A stretch of 64,000 bases of DNA from Pseudoduganella violaceinigra DSM 15887 (GTDB lineage: Bacteria; Pseudomonadota; Gammaproteobacteria; Burkholderiales; Burkholderiaceae_D). The stretch is from positions 217,466-281,465 of the forward strand of contig NZ_KE384360.1 in assembly GCF_000425385.1 (NCBI RefSeq), written 5' to 3'. A program made the translations under genes and the position numbers. This document shows positions 51,499 through 60,370 of the stretch, piece by piece. The notes beneath the pieces are model-generated. The model was not told the origin of the DNA, did no database searches, and was given only the letters and a program-made list of their open reading frames with translations. Within the stretch, counting starts at the first letter, position 1, and the number at the start of each line of letters is the position of its first letter.

Positions 51499-54400
51499 AT
51501 GTCCCGCTTCTTTATCAACCGCCCCATCTTCGCCTGGGTGCTCGCCATCGTTGTAATGCTGGCTGGTGTGATGGCGATCAAAGGGTTGCCGATTTCGCAG
51601 TACCCAAGCATCGCGCCGCCGTCGATCTCGATCGCCGGTTCCTATCCGGGCGCATCGGCCAAGACGGTGGAAGACGCCGTGACCCAGATCATCGAACAGA
51701 AGATGAAGGGCATCGACGGTTTGCGCTATATGTCGTCGAACAGCGATTCGACCGGCGGCATCAATATCACGCTGACTTTCAACAGCGGCACCAATCCCGA
51801 TATCGCACAGGTGCAGGTGCAGAACAAGCTGCAGCTGGCGACGCCGCTGCTGCCTGCCGCGGTCACCCAGCAAGGCCTGGTGGTGTCCAAAGCGACCCGC
51901 AACTTCCTGATGGTGCTGGGCTTCGTCTCCGAAGACGGCAAGATGAAGCAGTCCGACCTGGGCGACTATGTGGCCGCCAGCGTGATCGATCCGCTGAGCC
52001 GTGTTCCGGGTGTGGGCGATGTGACGCTGTTCGGTTCCCAGTATGCGATGCGCATCTGGCTGGATCCGCAGAAGCTGCAAGGCTTCCAGTTGACGCCAGC
52101 CGATGTGATGGCCGCCATCCAGGCGCAGAACGCCGAAGTGTCGGCCGGTGAGCTGGGCGGCGCGCCCGCCGTGCCGGACCAGCAGCTCAACGCCACCGTG
52201 ACGGCGCAAAGCCGCCTGCAGACGCCGGAGCAGTTCGGCGCCATCCTGCTCAAGACCACCGCCAGCGGCGCCACCGTGCACCTGCGCGATGTGGCCCGCA
52301 TTGAGCTGGGCAACGAGAACTACAACACCGTCGCGCGCTACAACGGCGCACCTGCCGTGGGCGTGGCGATCAAGCTGGCCACCGGCGCCAATGCGCTGGA
52401 TACCGCCGATGCGATCAAGAAGAAAATCGAGGTGATGGGCAAGCGCTTCCCGCAGGGGATGAAGGCGGTAGTGGCATTCGACACCACGCCGTTCGTCAAG
52501 CTGTCCATCGAAGAGGTGGTGAAGACCCTGATTGAAGCGGTGATCCTGGTGTTCATCGTGATGTACCTGTTCCTGCAGAACTTCCGCGCCACTCTGATCC
52601 CGACGTTGGCGGTGCCGGTGGTGCTGCTTGGCACTTTCGCCGTGCTGTTCTCGCTCGGCTACTCGATCAATACGCTGACCATGTTCGCCATGGTGCTGGC
52701 CATCGGCCTGCTGGTGGACGATGCTATCGTGGTGGTGGAGAACGTTGAGCGCGTGATGACGGAGGAGGGCCTGTCGCCGAAAGAGGCGACCATGAAATCC
52801 ATGGGCCAGATCTCCGGCGCGCTGGTGGGTATCGCACTGGTGCTGTCCGCCGTGTTTGTGCCGATGGCCTTCTTTGGCGGCTCCACCGGTGTGATTTACC
52901 GCCAGTTCTCGGTGACCATCGTTTCCGCCATGACGCTGTCCGTGCTGGTGGCGATGGTGTTCACCCCGGCGCTGTGCGCAACGTTCCTGAAACCGGGCGC
53001 GCACGTTTCGGAAAAGGGCTTCTTCGGCTGGTTCAACCGCACATTCGACCGCAGCAGCACCAAGTACCAGGGCTGGGTCGGCAAGATGCTGGCGCGCAGC
53101 GGCCGCTCGCTGCTCGTGTACGGCGCGCTGTTGGCCGTGCTGGCGGTCTCCTTCATGCGCCTGCCGACTTCCTTCCTGCCGGAAGAAGACCAGGGCGTAC
53201 TGTTCTCGATGGTGCAGCTGCCGACCGGCGCCACCCAGCAGCGCACCCTGAAGGTGCTGGAAAAGCTGGAGCACCACTTCATGGACGATGAAAAGGCCAA
53301 TGTGGCATCTGTGTTCACCGTGGCTGGTTTCAGCTTTGCCGGTAATGGCCAGAACGCCGGCTTGGCCTTCGTTCGCCTGAAGGACTGGTCCGAGCGCAAG
53401 AACCCGGACCAGAAAGTGAAAGCGATCGCAGGCCGCGCCATGGGCGCCTTCTCGCAGATCCGCGAAGCGATGGTATTCGCCTTCGCCCCGCCGGCCGTGA
53501 TGGAACTGGGCAACGCCAGCGGCTTCGACATGCAGCTGCAGGACCAGGGTGGCGTAGGCCACGACGCGCTGATGGCAGCGCGCAACCAGCTGCTCGGCAT
53601 GGCTTCCAAGAACCCGCTGCTAATGGCGGTGCGCCCCAACGGCCAGGAAGATACGCCGCAATTCAAACTCGATATCGACCAGCAGAAAGCCACGGCGCTG
53701 GGACTGAGCGTTGCGGACGTGAACAAGGTGCTGAGCGTGGGCTGGGGCTCCTCGTATGTGAACGACTTCGTCGACCGCGGCCGCGTCAAGCGCGTCTACC
53801 TGCAAGGCTCGCCGGAATCGCGCATGTCGCCGGAAGACCTGAACAAATGGTCCGTGCGTAACGCACAGGCCGAGATGGTACCGTTTTCGGCCTTCGCCAC
53901 CGGCCGCTGGATCTACGCTTCGCCGCGCCTGGAGCGCTACAACGGCATTCCATCGATGAACGTGCAGGGCATGCCTGCGCCGGGTGTCAGCTCCGGCGTG
54001 GCCATGGCTGAAATGGAAAAGCTGGTGGCGCAACTGCCGCCCGGCATCGGCTTCGAGTGGACCGGCCTGTCGCTTGAAGAGCGCGATTCCGGCTCGCAGA
54101 CCACGGTGCTGTACGCCATCTCGGTGCTGATCGTGTTCCTGTGCCTGGCCGCGCTGTATGAAAGCTGGTCGGTGCCGTTCTCGGTGCTGCTGGTGGTGCC
54201 GCTTGGCGTGATCGGTACCGTGCTGGCCACCTGGGGCTTCCACCTTGCCAACGACGTGTACTTCCAGGTCGGTCTGCTGACCGTGGTCGGACTGTCGGCG
54301 AAGAACGCGATCCTGATCGTGGAATTCGCCAAGGAACTGCAGGAAAAAGGCATCGACCTGCGTGAAGCCACGCTGCAGGCAGTCAAGCTGCGCCTGCGCC

Positions 54401-54636
54401 CGATCCTGATGACGTCGATCGCCTTCGGCCTCGGCGTGCTGCCGCTGGCCATGGCAAGCGGCGCGGGTTCCGGCAGCCAGAACGCCATCGGCGTGGGCGT
54501 GTTGGGCGGCATGCTGACGGCTACTTTCCTCGGCATCTTCTTCGTGCCGGTGTTCTTCGTGGTGGTGCGCGCATGGGTAGGCCGCAAGGCTACCGCCGCG
54601 CCATCCGCACCGGCCCTCGCTTCGGAGGCGAATTGA
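51499..54636 (+). CDS. RND multidrug efflux transporter, HAE-1 family (AcrB/MexB type)
   Basis: A 1045-residue inner-membrane pump, the normal length for HAE-1. MSRFFINRPIFAWVLAIVVML opens it; the proton-relay aspartates are D407-D408 in GLLVDDAIVVVENVER. Large periplasmic loops follow helices 1 and 7, and the C-terminal half has FLCLAALYESWSVPFSVLLVVPLG. It exports lipophilic compounds using the proton gradient. It lies 16 bases after the adaptor gene with GGGGAGG as ribosome-binding site. Confidence 0.96.
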   Translation: MSRFFINRPIFAWVLAIVVMLAGVMAIKGLPISQYPSIAPPSISIAGSYPGASAKTVEDAVTQIIEQKMKGIDGLRYMSSNSDSTGGINITLTFNSGTNPDIAQVQVQNKLQLATPLLPAAVTQQGLVVSKATRNFLMVLGFVSEDGKMKQSDLGDYVAASVIDPLSRVPGVGDVTLFGSQYAMRIWLDPQKLQGFQLTPADVMAAIQAQNAEVSAGELGGAPAVPDQQLNATVTAQSRLQTPEQFGAILLKTTASGATVHLRDVARIELGNENYNTVARYNGAPAVGVAIKLATGANALDTADAIKKKIEVMGKRFPQGMKAVVAFDTTPFVKLSIEEVVKTLIEAVILVFIVMYLFLQNFRATLIPTLAVPVVLLGTFAVLFSLGYSINTLTMFAMVLAIGLLVDDAIVVVENVERVMTEEGLSPKEATMKSMGQISGALVGIALVLSAVFVPMAFFGGSTGVIYRQFSVTIVSAMTLSVLVAMVFTPALCATFLKPGAHVSEKGFFGWFNRTFDRSSTKYQGWVGKMLARSGRSLLVYGALLAVLAVSFMRLPTSFLPEEDQGVLFSMVQLPTGATQQRTLKVLEKLEHHFMDDEKANVASVFTVAGFSFAGNGQNAGLAFVRLKDWSERKNPDQKVKAIAGRAMGAFSQIREAMVFAFAPPAVMELGNASGFDMQLQDQGGVGHDALMAARNQLLGMASKNPLLMAVRPNGQEDTPQFKLDIDQQKATALGLSVADVNKVLSVGWGSSYVNDFVDRGRVKRVYLQGSPESRMSPEDLNKWSVRNAQAEMVPFSAFATGRWIYASPRLERYNGIPSMNVQGMPAPGVSSGVAMAEMEKLVAQLPPGIGFEWTGLSLEERDSGSQTTVLYAISVLIVFLCLAALYESWSVPFSVLLVVPLGVIGTVLATWGFHLANDVYFQVGLLTVVGLSAKNAILIVEFAKELQEKGIDLREATLQAVKLRLRPILMTSIAFGLGVLPLAMASGAGSGSQNAIGVGVLGGMLTATFLGIFFVPVFFVVVRAWVGRKATAAPSAPALASEAN

Positions 54637-54637
54637 T

Positions 54638-56023
54638 ATGAACAAGACGATCTTTACCCTTGCAGCGGCAGCTTTGCTGGCCGGCTGCAGCATGGCGCCG
54701 GTGTATGAGCGCCCGGCTTCGCCCGTGGCCGCCGAATGGCCGCGCGGTGAAGCCTACAAGCCCGCACGGACTGCGGCCGATGCCAAGCCCGCCAGCGAAA
54801 TCGCCTGGCAGGACTTCATCGGCGACCAGCAACTGCGCGAAGTCGTGGAACTGGCTCTGAAGAATAACCGCGACCTGCGCGTCTCGGCATTGAACATCGA
54901 AAAGGCGAGGGCGCAGTACGGCATCGATCGTGCCGCCCAATTCCCCAGAGTGAATGCGCAAGTGGGCCAGAGTGCGGCGCGTGCGCCAGGCGGCGATATC
55001 AACCGCCAGTACACCGGCGGCCTGGCGTTGCCGGCCTATGAGCTGGACCTGTTCGGCAAGCTGCGCAATCTGTCGGAAGCAGGCATGCAAACCTGGCTCG
55101 GCACGCAGGAAGCGCAGCGCGCCCAGCGACTCAGCCTGGTGGCGGAAGTGGCCACCACCTGGCTTAGCCTGGCCGCCGACAAGGAACGCCTGCTCCTGGC
55201 CCAGGACACGCTGAAAAGCCAGCAAATCACCTTTGAACTGAGCAAGCGCCGCTTCGACGCCGGGGCCACCTCGGGTCTTGACATGTACGACGCACAAACC
55301 AGTGTCGAAGCCGCGCGCAACGACATGGCTCTGTACACCGCCCAGGTAGCGGCCGGCGAGAACGCGCTGGCCCTGCTGGTCGGTACCCAAGTGCCGGCAA
55401 GCCTGCTGCCGCAAGCCTTGCCGACCGCAGTCAGCACGCTGGCCGAACTGCCGGAAGGTGTGCCGTCCTCCGTCCTGCTGCAACGTCCGGACGTGCTGGA
55501 GGCAGAGCATGCGTTGAAAGCCGCCAACGCCAATATCGGCGCGGCGCGCGCGGCCTTCTTTCCGAGCATCACGCTGACAGGGACGGCAGGCAGCGCAAGC
55601 GGCAGCCTGTCCAATCTGTTCAAAGCGGGTACCGGCGCCTGGACCTTCCTGCCGCAACTGGCCCTGCCGCTGTTCGACGGCGGCGCCAACAGCGCAAGGC
55701 TGGATATCGCCAAAGCCGACAACGGCATTGCCGTGGCTCGCTACGAAAAAGCGATCCAATCGGCCTTCCGCGAAGTGGCCGATGCCCTGGCCCAGCGCGG
55801 CACGCTGGACGAGCGCGTGGAATCGCAGTCCGCACTGGCGGAAGCTGCCAGCCGCAGTTACCGCATTCATGAAGCGCGCTACCAGAAAGGCACGGAGTCC
55901 TTTATGAACGCCCTGGTCTCGCAGCGCGCGCTGTATGCGGCGCAGCAAGGCCTGATCAGCGTGCGGCTGGCGAAGGCTGCCAACCAGGTGACGCTGTACA
56001 AGGTGCTGGGTGGCTGGTCCTAA
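54638..56023 (+). CDS. Outer-membrane efflux lipoprotein (OprM/NodT type)
   Basis: A 461-residue TolC-like channel with a lipobox LLAGC (C17) and the family start SMAPVYERP. Two OEP repeats are visible (helical pairs around 85-235 and 260-445), each with a conserved A-x-x-x-x-L-F or RFDAGATSGLDMYDAQ-type region. It completes the pump. One base separates it from the transporter gene. Its stop overlaps the convergent GNAT gene by 4 bases. Confidence 0.94.
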   Translation: MNKTIFTLAAAALLAGCSMAPVYERPASPVAAEWPRGEAYKPARTAADAKPASEIAWQDFIGDQQLREVVELALKNNRDLRVSALNIEKARAQYGIDRAAQFPRVNAQVGQSAARAPGGDINRQYTGGLALPAYELDLFGKLRNLSEAGMQTWLGTQEAQRAQRLSLVAEVATTWLSLAADKERLLLAQDTLKSQQITFELSKRRFDAGATSGLDMYDAQTSVEAARNDMALYTAQVAAGENALALLVGTQVPASLLPQALPTAVSTLAELPEGVPSSVLLQRPDVLEAEHALKAANANIGAARAAFFPSITLTGTAGSASGSLSNLFKAGTGAWTFLPQLALPLFDGGANSARLDIAKADNGIAVARYEKAIQSAFREVADALAQRGTLDERVESQSALAEAASRSYRIHEARYQKGTESFMNALVSQRALYAAQQGLISVRLAKAANQVTLYKVLGGWS

Positions 56024-56523
56024 TCGGGATCGATGCCGGCGGGCGGCAGCCACTCCATCAGGTTGTACATGCCGTCCACCGCCAGGAGCTCAAACCCGCA
56101 GCGCACGAACAGGTGCTGCGCGGGGCTGCCCAGCGCCAAATTGACGCGCACCGGCAGGCGCAGGCGTTCGCCCTGGGCCTGCAGGCTGCGCAGCAGTCCG
56201 AGCCCGATGCCGCGGTTGCGGTATTCGGGCAGCAGGCAAATATCGAGGATGCGCAGTTCTCCCGGCCCGTAATCGACAAACAGGCGCCCGACCGGACGCT
56301 CGCGGTCCATGATCACGGCCAGGTCGGCATTGGGATATTGGGTCTCGTACCAGGTTTGTTGCGCCTTGAACTGCAAGCCTTGCAGCAGGGTCTCGGTGGC
56401 GAGGTCGCAGCCTCCCATGCGGACTTCGGCGCTGCGCGTGCTGGAATACAGTTGCTGCATGAACGCCAGGTCGCCCGCTTCGGCGGGCCGCATCTCAATT
56501 GAGCGAGAGGTACGGGAGGGCAT
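56020..56523 (-). CDS. GNAT-family N-acetyltransferase
   Basis: A 167-residue GNAT protein. The acetyl-CoA loop is visible as LLPEYRNRGIGLGLLRSLQAQ (R/Q-x-x-G-x-G/A pattern, residues about 97-117), preceded by the strand GELRILDICL. The substrate is unknown. It lies convergent with the channel gene and divergent from the TetR gene, between pump and regulator. Confidence 0.88.
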   Translation of the reverse strand: MPSRTSRSIEMRPAEAGDLAFMQQLYSSTRSAEVRMGGCDLATETLLQGLQFKAQQTWYETQYPNADLAVIMDRERPVGRLFVDYGPGELRILDICLLPEYRNRGIGLGLLRSLQAQGERLRLPVRVNLALGSPAQHLFVRCGFELLAVDGMYNLMEWLPPAGIDPD

Positions 56524-56612
56524 ATCACTCCTTTAAGAATGAAGTAACTGCCGGTCCATCATAGCACGTTGTAATTTGACAAAGTTCAATCCCTTCTCCA
56601 TTGTGTCGCCTT

Positions 56613-57218
56613 ATGACTGAAAAACGCCACATTGACCCGGAGCGCGCCGCCAACCGCCGCCGCCAGGTGCTGGATGCCGCCGCCATTTGTTTCCGCCGCA
56701 GCGGATTCCATGGCGCCAGCATGTCTGAGATTTCGAAAGCCGCCGGCATGAGCGCTGGCCATATTTACAACTACTTCGCCAGCAAGGACGCCATCATTGC
56801 CGCTTTCGTGGAAGAAAACGAAACGCGGGTGCATGAAATCATCAGCAATATCGGCAGCCAGCCGGACCCGCTGCAGGCGATCATCGACGACGCCGAGCAG
56901 AGCGTCCTTAACAACCTGGACCCTGACCACTGGGCGCTGCCCCTGGAAATCGCCGCCGAAAGTGCACGTAATCCCGCGATAGCCGCCTTGAGCCAGGAAG
57001 CCGACCGGCGCATGTGCGAGAGCTTGCACACGCTGCTGAAAATGGGCCGCGAAAAGCATGGCCTGGCGGCCGACGATATCACCGTCGAAGGCCGCATGCA
57101 GGCCGTCATCTGCCTGCACCAGGGCCTGCAATTGCGAGTACTGAACTATCCCGGCTTGCCGGTTCCCGAGCTGGTGGCGTCCTTCCGCATCGCCATGCGG
57201 GCGCTCCTGCTCACCTGA
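56613..57218 (+). CDS. TetR/AcrR-family transcriptional regulator
   Basis: A 201-residue repressor. The helix-turn-helix is at about 15-60: RRQVLDAAAICFRRSGFHGASMSEISKAAGMSAGHIYNYF in outline (positions about 17-56). The ligand domain follows. Being a few hundred bases beyond the RND operon, it is the probable repressor of the pump through the operator at 50262-50283; this is inferred. A TTG at 56601 is a weaker start. It is followed closely by the FAH gene (11 bases), likely one transcript. Confidence 0.93.
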   Translation: MTEKRHIDPERAANRRRQVLDAAAICFRRSGFHGASMSEISKAAGMSAGHIYNYFASKDAIIAAFVEENETRVHEIISNIGSQPDPLQAIIDDAEQSVLNNLDPDHWALPLEIAAESARNPAIAALSQEADRRMCESLHTLLKMGREKHGLAADDITVEGRMQAVICLHQGLQLRVLNYPGLPVPELVASFRIAMRALLLT

Positions 57219-57229
57219 GGAGAAGTGGA

Positions 57230-57937
57230 ATGATCCGTTACGTATTCCTGCCGCACCACCACGCTGCATTGCATATCGCCGGTACCGACGAACGATTCCC
57301 GGTTCGCCGCGTCTACTGTGTAGGCCGCAATTACGCCGGCCACGCGCGCGAAATGGGCTCGGACCCGGACCGCGAACCGCCATTCTTCTTCTGCAAACCG
57401 GGCGACGCATCGGCCGTGGTGCCGGTGAAGCCGGGCACGGTGGCCGAACTGCCATATCCGCCGCAGACCAGCAACTACCATTATGAGTGCGAACTGGTGG
57501 TGGCAATCGGCGACGGAGGCAGCGACATTGCGCTGGCCGACGCGCCAAAGCATATCTTCGGCTACGCCGTGGGACTGGACATGACGCGCCGCGACCTGCA
57601 AGCGAAGATGAAAGACGCCGGACGCCCCTGGGAAATCGGCAAGGCCTTCGACTATTCCGCTCCGGTGGGGGAATTGCGGCGCGCAGCCGAAGTGCCGGGA
57701 GTGGAAAACGCGGCGATCGCGCTGGCACTGGATGGCGCGGTCAAGCAATCCAGCAGCATCGACCACATGATCTGGTCGGTATCTGAAACCATCGCCAACC
57801 TGTCGACGTTGTTCCGCCTCGAACCAGGCGACTTGATTTTCACGGGCACTCCGGAAGGCGTCGGCCCGGTCGCGCGCGGCCAGTCGCTGACCGGCAGCAT
57901 TGAAGGCTTGGCCAGCCTCTCCGTGAAATTCGTCTAA
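57230..57937 (+). CDS. Fumarylacetoacetate hydrolase-family protein (fumarylpyruvate hydrolase-like)
   Basis: A 235-residue FAH-fold enzyme. RRVYCVGRNYAGHAREMG opens the fold; the metal ligands are the two Glu in YECELVV and the Asp in GYAVGLDMTRRD; FTGTPEGVGPV closes it. It would hydrolyse a C-C bond in an acylpyruvate-type intermediate of aromatic degradation. AGGAG at 57218-57222 supports the start. It converges on the Sir2 gene with a 4-base overlap. Confidence 0.9.
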   Translation: MIRYVFLPHHHAALHIAGTDERFPVRRVYCVGRNYAGHAREMGSDPDREPPFFFCKPGDASAVVPVKPGTVAELPYPPQTSNYHYECELVVAIGDGGSDIALADAPKHIFGYAVGLDMTRRDLQAKMKDAGRPWEIGKAFDYSAPVGELRRAAEVPGVENAAIALALDGAVKQSSSIDHMIWSVSETIANLSTLFRLEPGDLIFTGTPEGVGPVARGQSLTGSIEGLASLSVKFV

Positions 57938-58776
57938 CTGACAGAAGACTGCATCGCGGCGGCAATGGCGTGCAGGCCTTCCAGTGCGCCAGCAGCGATG
58001 CCGACATCCGCCGCGTTGCCGACCGCATGTTCGCGCGGATTGATGCGCACCGTGCGCCCGCCGCGCTGCACGACACTGTGGCCGAAGCGGCGCACGGAAG
58101 GAATCGCCGTCCCGGCACCGAGTTCAATCACCAGTGGACGGTGCACTTGCGAAAGCCAGGCTTCCAACCGTGCCGCCTGCATTGCACTGCGGCGTTCAAC
58201 CCAACTCCAATCGCAAAACATCAAGATATTCGGCCGCGCCAGGCCGCCGCAGTTGGGGCAGAGGGGCGGCTCGTTGCGCAGACGGCACCTGTCGGCGTCG
58301 ACATCCGGCGCGAAATCGTCGGCCGGCCAAATCCTGCCGCAACATGGCTCAAGGCATTGCAGGTGGTGGATCGAGCCGTGGCATTCGTGGATCGCGCCGC
58401 CGTCAAAGCCCGCCTTCTGGAATTGGCCATCCACATTGCTGGTAAAGACAAAGCAGCCATGGTCCAGCGCTTCGCCCCAGGCTTTTAACAGCGCAAAGCC
58501 CTCATGCGGGACGGTGTCGCGATACAGTGCCAGGCGGTGGCCGTAAAATCCCCAGGCCAGGGCCGGATCTTCGTGGAACGTGCGTGGCGACGCGATGCTG
58601 GTGAATTCGATGCGCGCCCGGCCAAGGGCAGGGTAGGCCTTCCAGAAGCCTTCGTTCCCGCGAAAATCCGGCAAACCGGAATCCACGCCGATGCCGGCGC
58701 CAGCCGCGATGACCAGCCCGTCCGATTGCGCAAGGAGTTCGGCTGCGCGTGCCGCCAGGTCTTTTTCGATTGTCAT
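57934..58776 (-). CDS. Sir2-family NAD-dependent deacetylase/deacylase-like protein
   Basis: A 280-residue sirtuin-fold protein: GAGIGVDSGLPDFRG (NAD site, residues about 28-42), TSNVDGQFQKAGF in place of the common TQNIDGLH, the catalytic-type H in HECHGSIHH, and cysteine pairs CLEPCC and CPNCGG for zinc. The substitution pattern and the length between zinc pairs set it apart from CobB. Start chosen at 58776 (MTIEKDL) because an upstream Met would fall in the tRNA promoter. Confidence 0.88.
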   Translation of the reverse strand: MTIEKDLAARAAELLAQSDGLVIAAGAGIGVDSGLPDFRGNEGFWKAYPALGRARIEFTSIASPRTFHEDPALAWGFYGHRLALYRDTVPHEGFALLKAWGEALDHGCFVFTSNVDGQFQKAGFDGGAIHECHGSIHHLQCLEPCCGRIWPADDFAPDVDADRCRLRNEPPLCPNCGGLARPNILMFCDWSWVERRSAMQAARLEAWLSQVHRPLVIELGAGTAIPSVRRFGHSVVQRGGRTVRINPREHAVGNAADVGIAAGALEGLHAIAAAMQSSVS

Positions 58777-58796
58777 TCGTGAAGTTTGAAGTAACT

Positions 58797-58827
58797 TTGA
58801 CAAAACCACAAATTGCTCTGATATAAT
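58797..58827 (+). promoter_or_regulatory. Promoter of tRNA-Pro
   Basis: Exact TTGACA (58797-58802) and TATAAT (58822-58827) with a 19-base spacer, the latter 13 bases before the mature tRNA. Confidence 0.75.
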
Positions 58828-58840
58828 CTGTAACTCGAGT

Positions 58841-58917
58841 CGGGGCGTAGCGCAGCCTGGTAGCGTACTTGCATGGGGTGCAAGGGGTCGGAAGTTCGAA
58901 TCTTCTCGCCCCGACCA
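58841..58917 (+). tRNA. tRNA-Pro, anticodon GGG
   Basis: A 77-base cloverleaf. The acceptor stem pairs CGGGGCG (58841-58847) with CGCCCCG (58907-58913), followed by A and an encoded CCA. The anticodon stem CTTGC/GCAAG encloses loop ATGGGGT with GGG at 58875-58877, reading CCC. The T-loop is TTCGAAT. It closely resembles known bacterial proline tRNAs (TAGCGCAGCCTGGTAGCG). Confidence 0.97.
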
Positions 58918-58925
58918 ATCAAATC

Positions 58926-58963
58926 AAAGGGTTACAGTTTTTGGACTGTAGCCCTTTTTTGTT
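58926..58963 (+). terminator. Rho-independent terminator of tRNA-Pro
   Basis: A 13-bp stem, AAAGGGTTACAGT / ACTGTAGCCCTTT with one G-T pair and a 6-base loop, followed by a T-rich run. Confidence 0.88.
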
Positions 58964-59011
58964 TTTCCATGTCCGTGCCGTAAATTTGCCTAAGATTGTG
59001 TAGCGTAGCGG

Positions 59012-59045
59012 GCGTTTTGACACCCATTTGCGCGCGTTTTGACAC
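59012..59045. repeat. Short direct repeat GCGTTTTGACAC beside tRNA-Pro
   Basis: GCGTTTTGACAC occurs at 59012-59023 and 59034-59045; with three more bases the match is 14 of 15. A tandem TTGCAGCT pair lies just after. The surrounding stretch 58964-59264 shows no convincing gene. Confidence 0.5.
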
Positions 59046-59264
59046 TCACTTCTTTGACTGATTTGCAGCTTTTTTGCAGCTGATTTCAGGGCGAATCGGC
59101 ACCGTCTCAAGCGGCCGAATCCACTACAGCGGTATCATCGGGTGTCGTATACGTTTGAGTTCCGCTTGGCTCATTGACGCCAAAATTCGGTCGAATGGCT
59201 CACTATGAGCGCCCACAGAATTGTCAGATGCCCCCGTTTCGCCCACTTATCAAATGGAGGCGCT

Positions 59265-60128
59265 ATGGTTTCCGATGACCGCGAGAGCCGAAAGTTCTTA
59301 GATGATCACTCTTCCAGTGGTTACAAAGAGGGCATTAGGTTAGCCTCCGCGCAAACAGAAAGTGTTAAGGCCACGAAAATCGCGGGAGTAGTGGTCGCTG
59401 CGGCGACAGTTGTCGCCATATACGTGCTTAGCTATTTGCGGAATGTCCCTGCCGATAATCACGGTTCGGCCGCACTTCTCGCGGCTGTGGCGCAGACAGG
59501 CGCCGAACCGCTCAAGGATGGAGTTGATTTATGGGAGGAGACGGCGTGGCGTGACTGTGTTGTCGACTACAAAAATGCATACAACAGCGCTCGCGCCATT
59601 AAGTCCGAAGAGCCACCTTGGTATCGATATTACGACGGCCAATGCGCGGAAGAATTGCCCAACATTCCCGACGGAGTTCCGTATCTTATGGTGCATGGGC
59701 CATCAGACTTTTTTAACAGCAGTGGATTTGAGATCACTCTTAATGTCAATAATAGCGGTAGCAACGAAACCATCTGCAGCAACCGGGCTGGTCGGTACGC
59801 GGAATGGTTTGAAAGTCAAATGAAATCAGAATCGCGATGCAAGCAATTTCCGGAACTGCTTGCATTGCGGATGGATAAAAAGAGGCTCACTGGCAACAGG
59901 GAAAAGAAAGCTGCCAGGTCACTTGACGGCCGCTCAGCCTGCCTCAGTACTGTGCTCAATGGCATGCCTAAAAAGTACGTCACGTACGAGGAACGAGGGC
60001 GCACATATGCCATTAACGGATCTGCGCGAGACATCGCGTCTGGCCGACGCTGGTTGGATGGGAAATCGCACTTTTCTGTCGAACAAATGCAACAGCTACT
60101 TGCTCGTGGGTTGGCGGCATGTGATTAG
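59265..60128 (+). CDS. Single-pass membrane protein, unknown function
   Basis: A 287-residue protein with a soluble start of about 35 residues, one membrane helix (about 36-58: TKIAGVVVAAATVVAIYVLSYL in outline) and a 225-residue likely periplasmic domain with seven or so cysteines (e.g. WRDCVVDY, DGQCAEEL, ETICSNR, ESRCKQF, RSACLST, LAACD). The domain recalls no family I know. The start at 59265 has GGAGG four bases before it. It is the first gene of the low-GC region; the 242 bases after it show nothing recognisable. Confidence 0.75.
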   Translation: MVSDDRESRKFLDDHSSSGYKEGIRLASAQTESVKATKIAGVVVAAATVVAIYVLSYLRNVPADNHGSAALLAAVAQTGAEPLKDGVDLWEETAWRDCVVDYKNAYNSARAIKSEEPPWYRYYDGQCAEELPNIPDGVPYLMVHGPSDFFNSSGFEITLNVNNSGSNETICSNRAGRYAEWFESQMKSESRCKQFPELLALRMDKKRLTGNREKKAARSLDGRSACLSTVLNGMPKKYVTYEERGRTYAINGSARDIASGRRWLDGKSHFSVEQMQQLLARGLAACD

Positions 60129-60370
60129 TTTCTTGAATTTCGCTCCCGCGTGAGTGTGCAGAGCAACGCCAATCGGACGGCCCGTCTAGGTACTTTTGGA
60201 CTTGCGCGGGGAACTGAAAACTCTCACGGCTTCAATTGAGTAGCCTCTCCTGCCAGTTCGATTAGAGTCGTCGTCCGCCTGATAACGTCCATGAGCGCGT
60301 AGCTCAACCGTGCGACCCGAAGTTGTGGTCAGAAATATAATCTTCTGTTGCGCAGATTTTAGGTTAATGC

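Noticed and set aside
51442..53562. 706-codon minus-strand frame
   Set aside because: Antisense shadow of the RND transporter; rich in His/Gln/Arg without any domain.
58919..59110. 63-codon minus-strand frame after tRNA-Pro
   Set aside because: It runs across the tRNA terminator stem, has no ribosome-binding site and no family resemblance.
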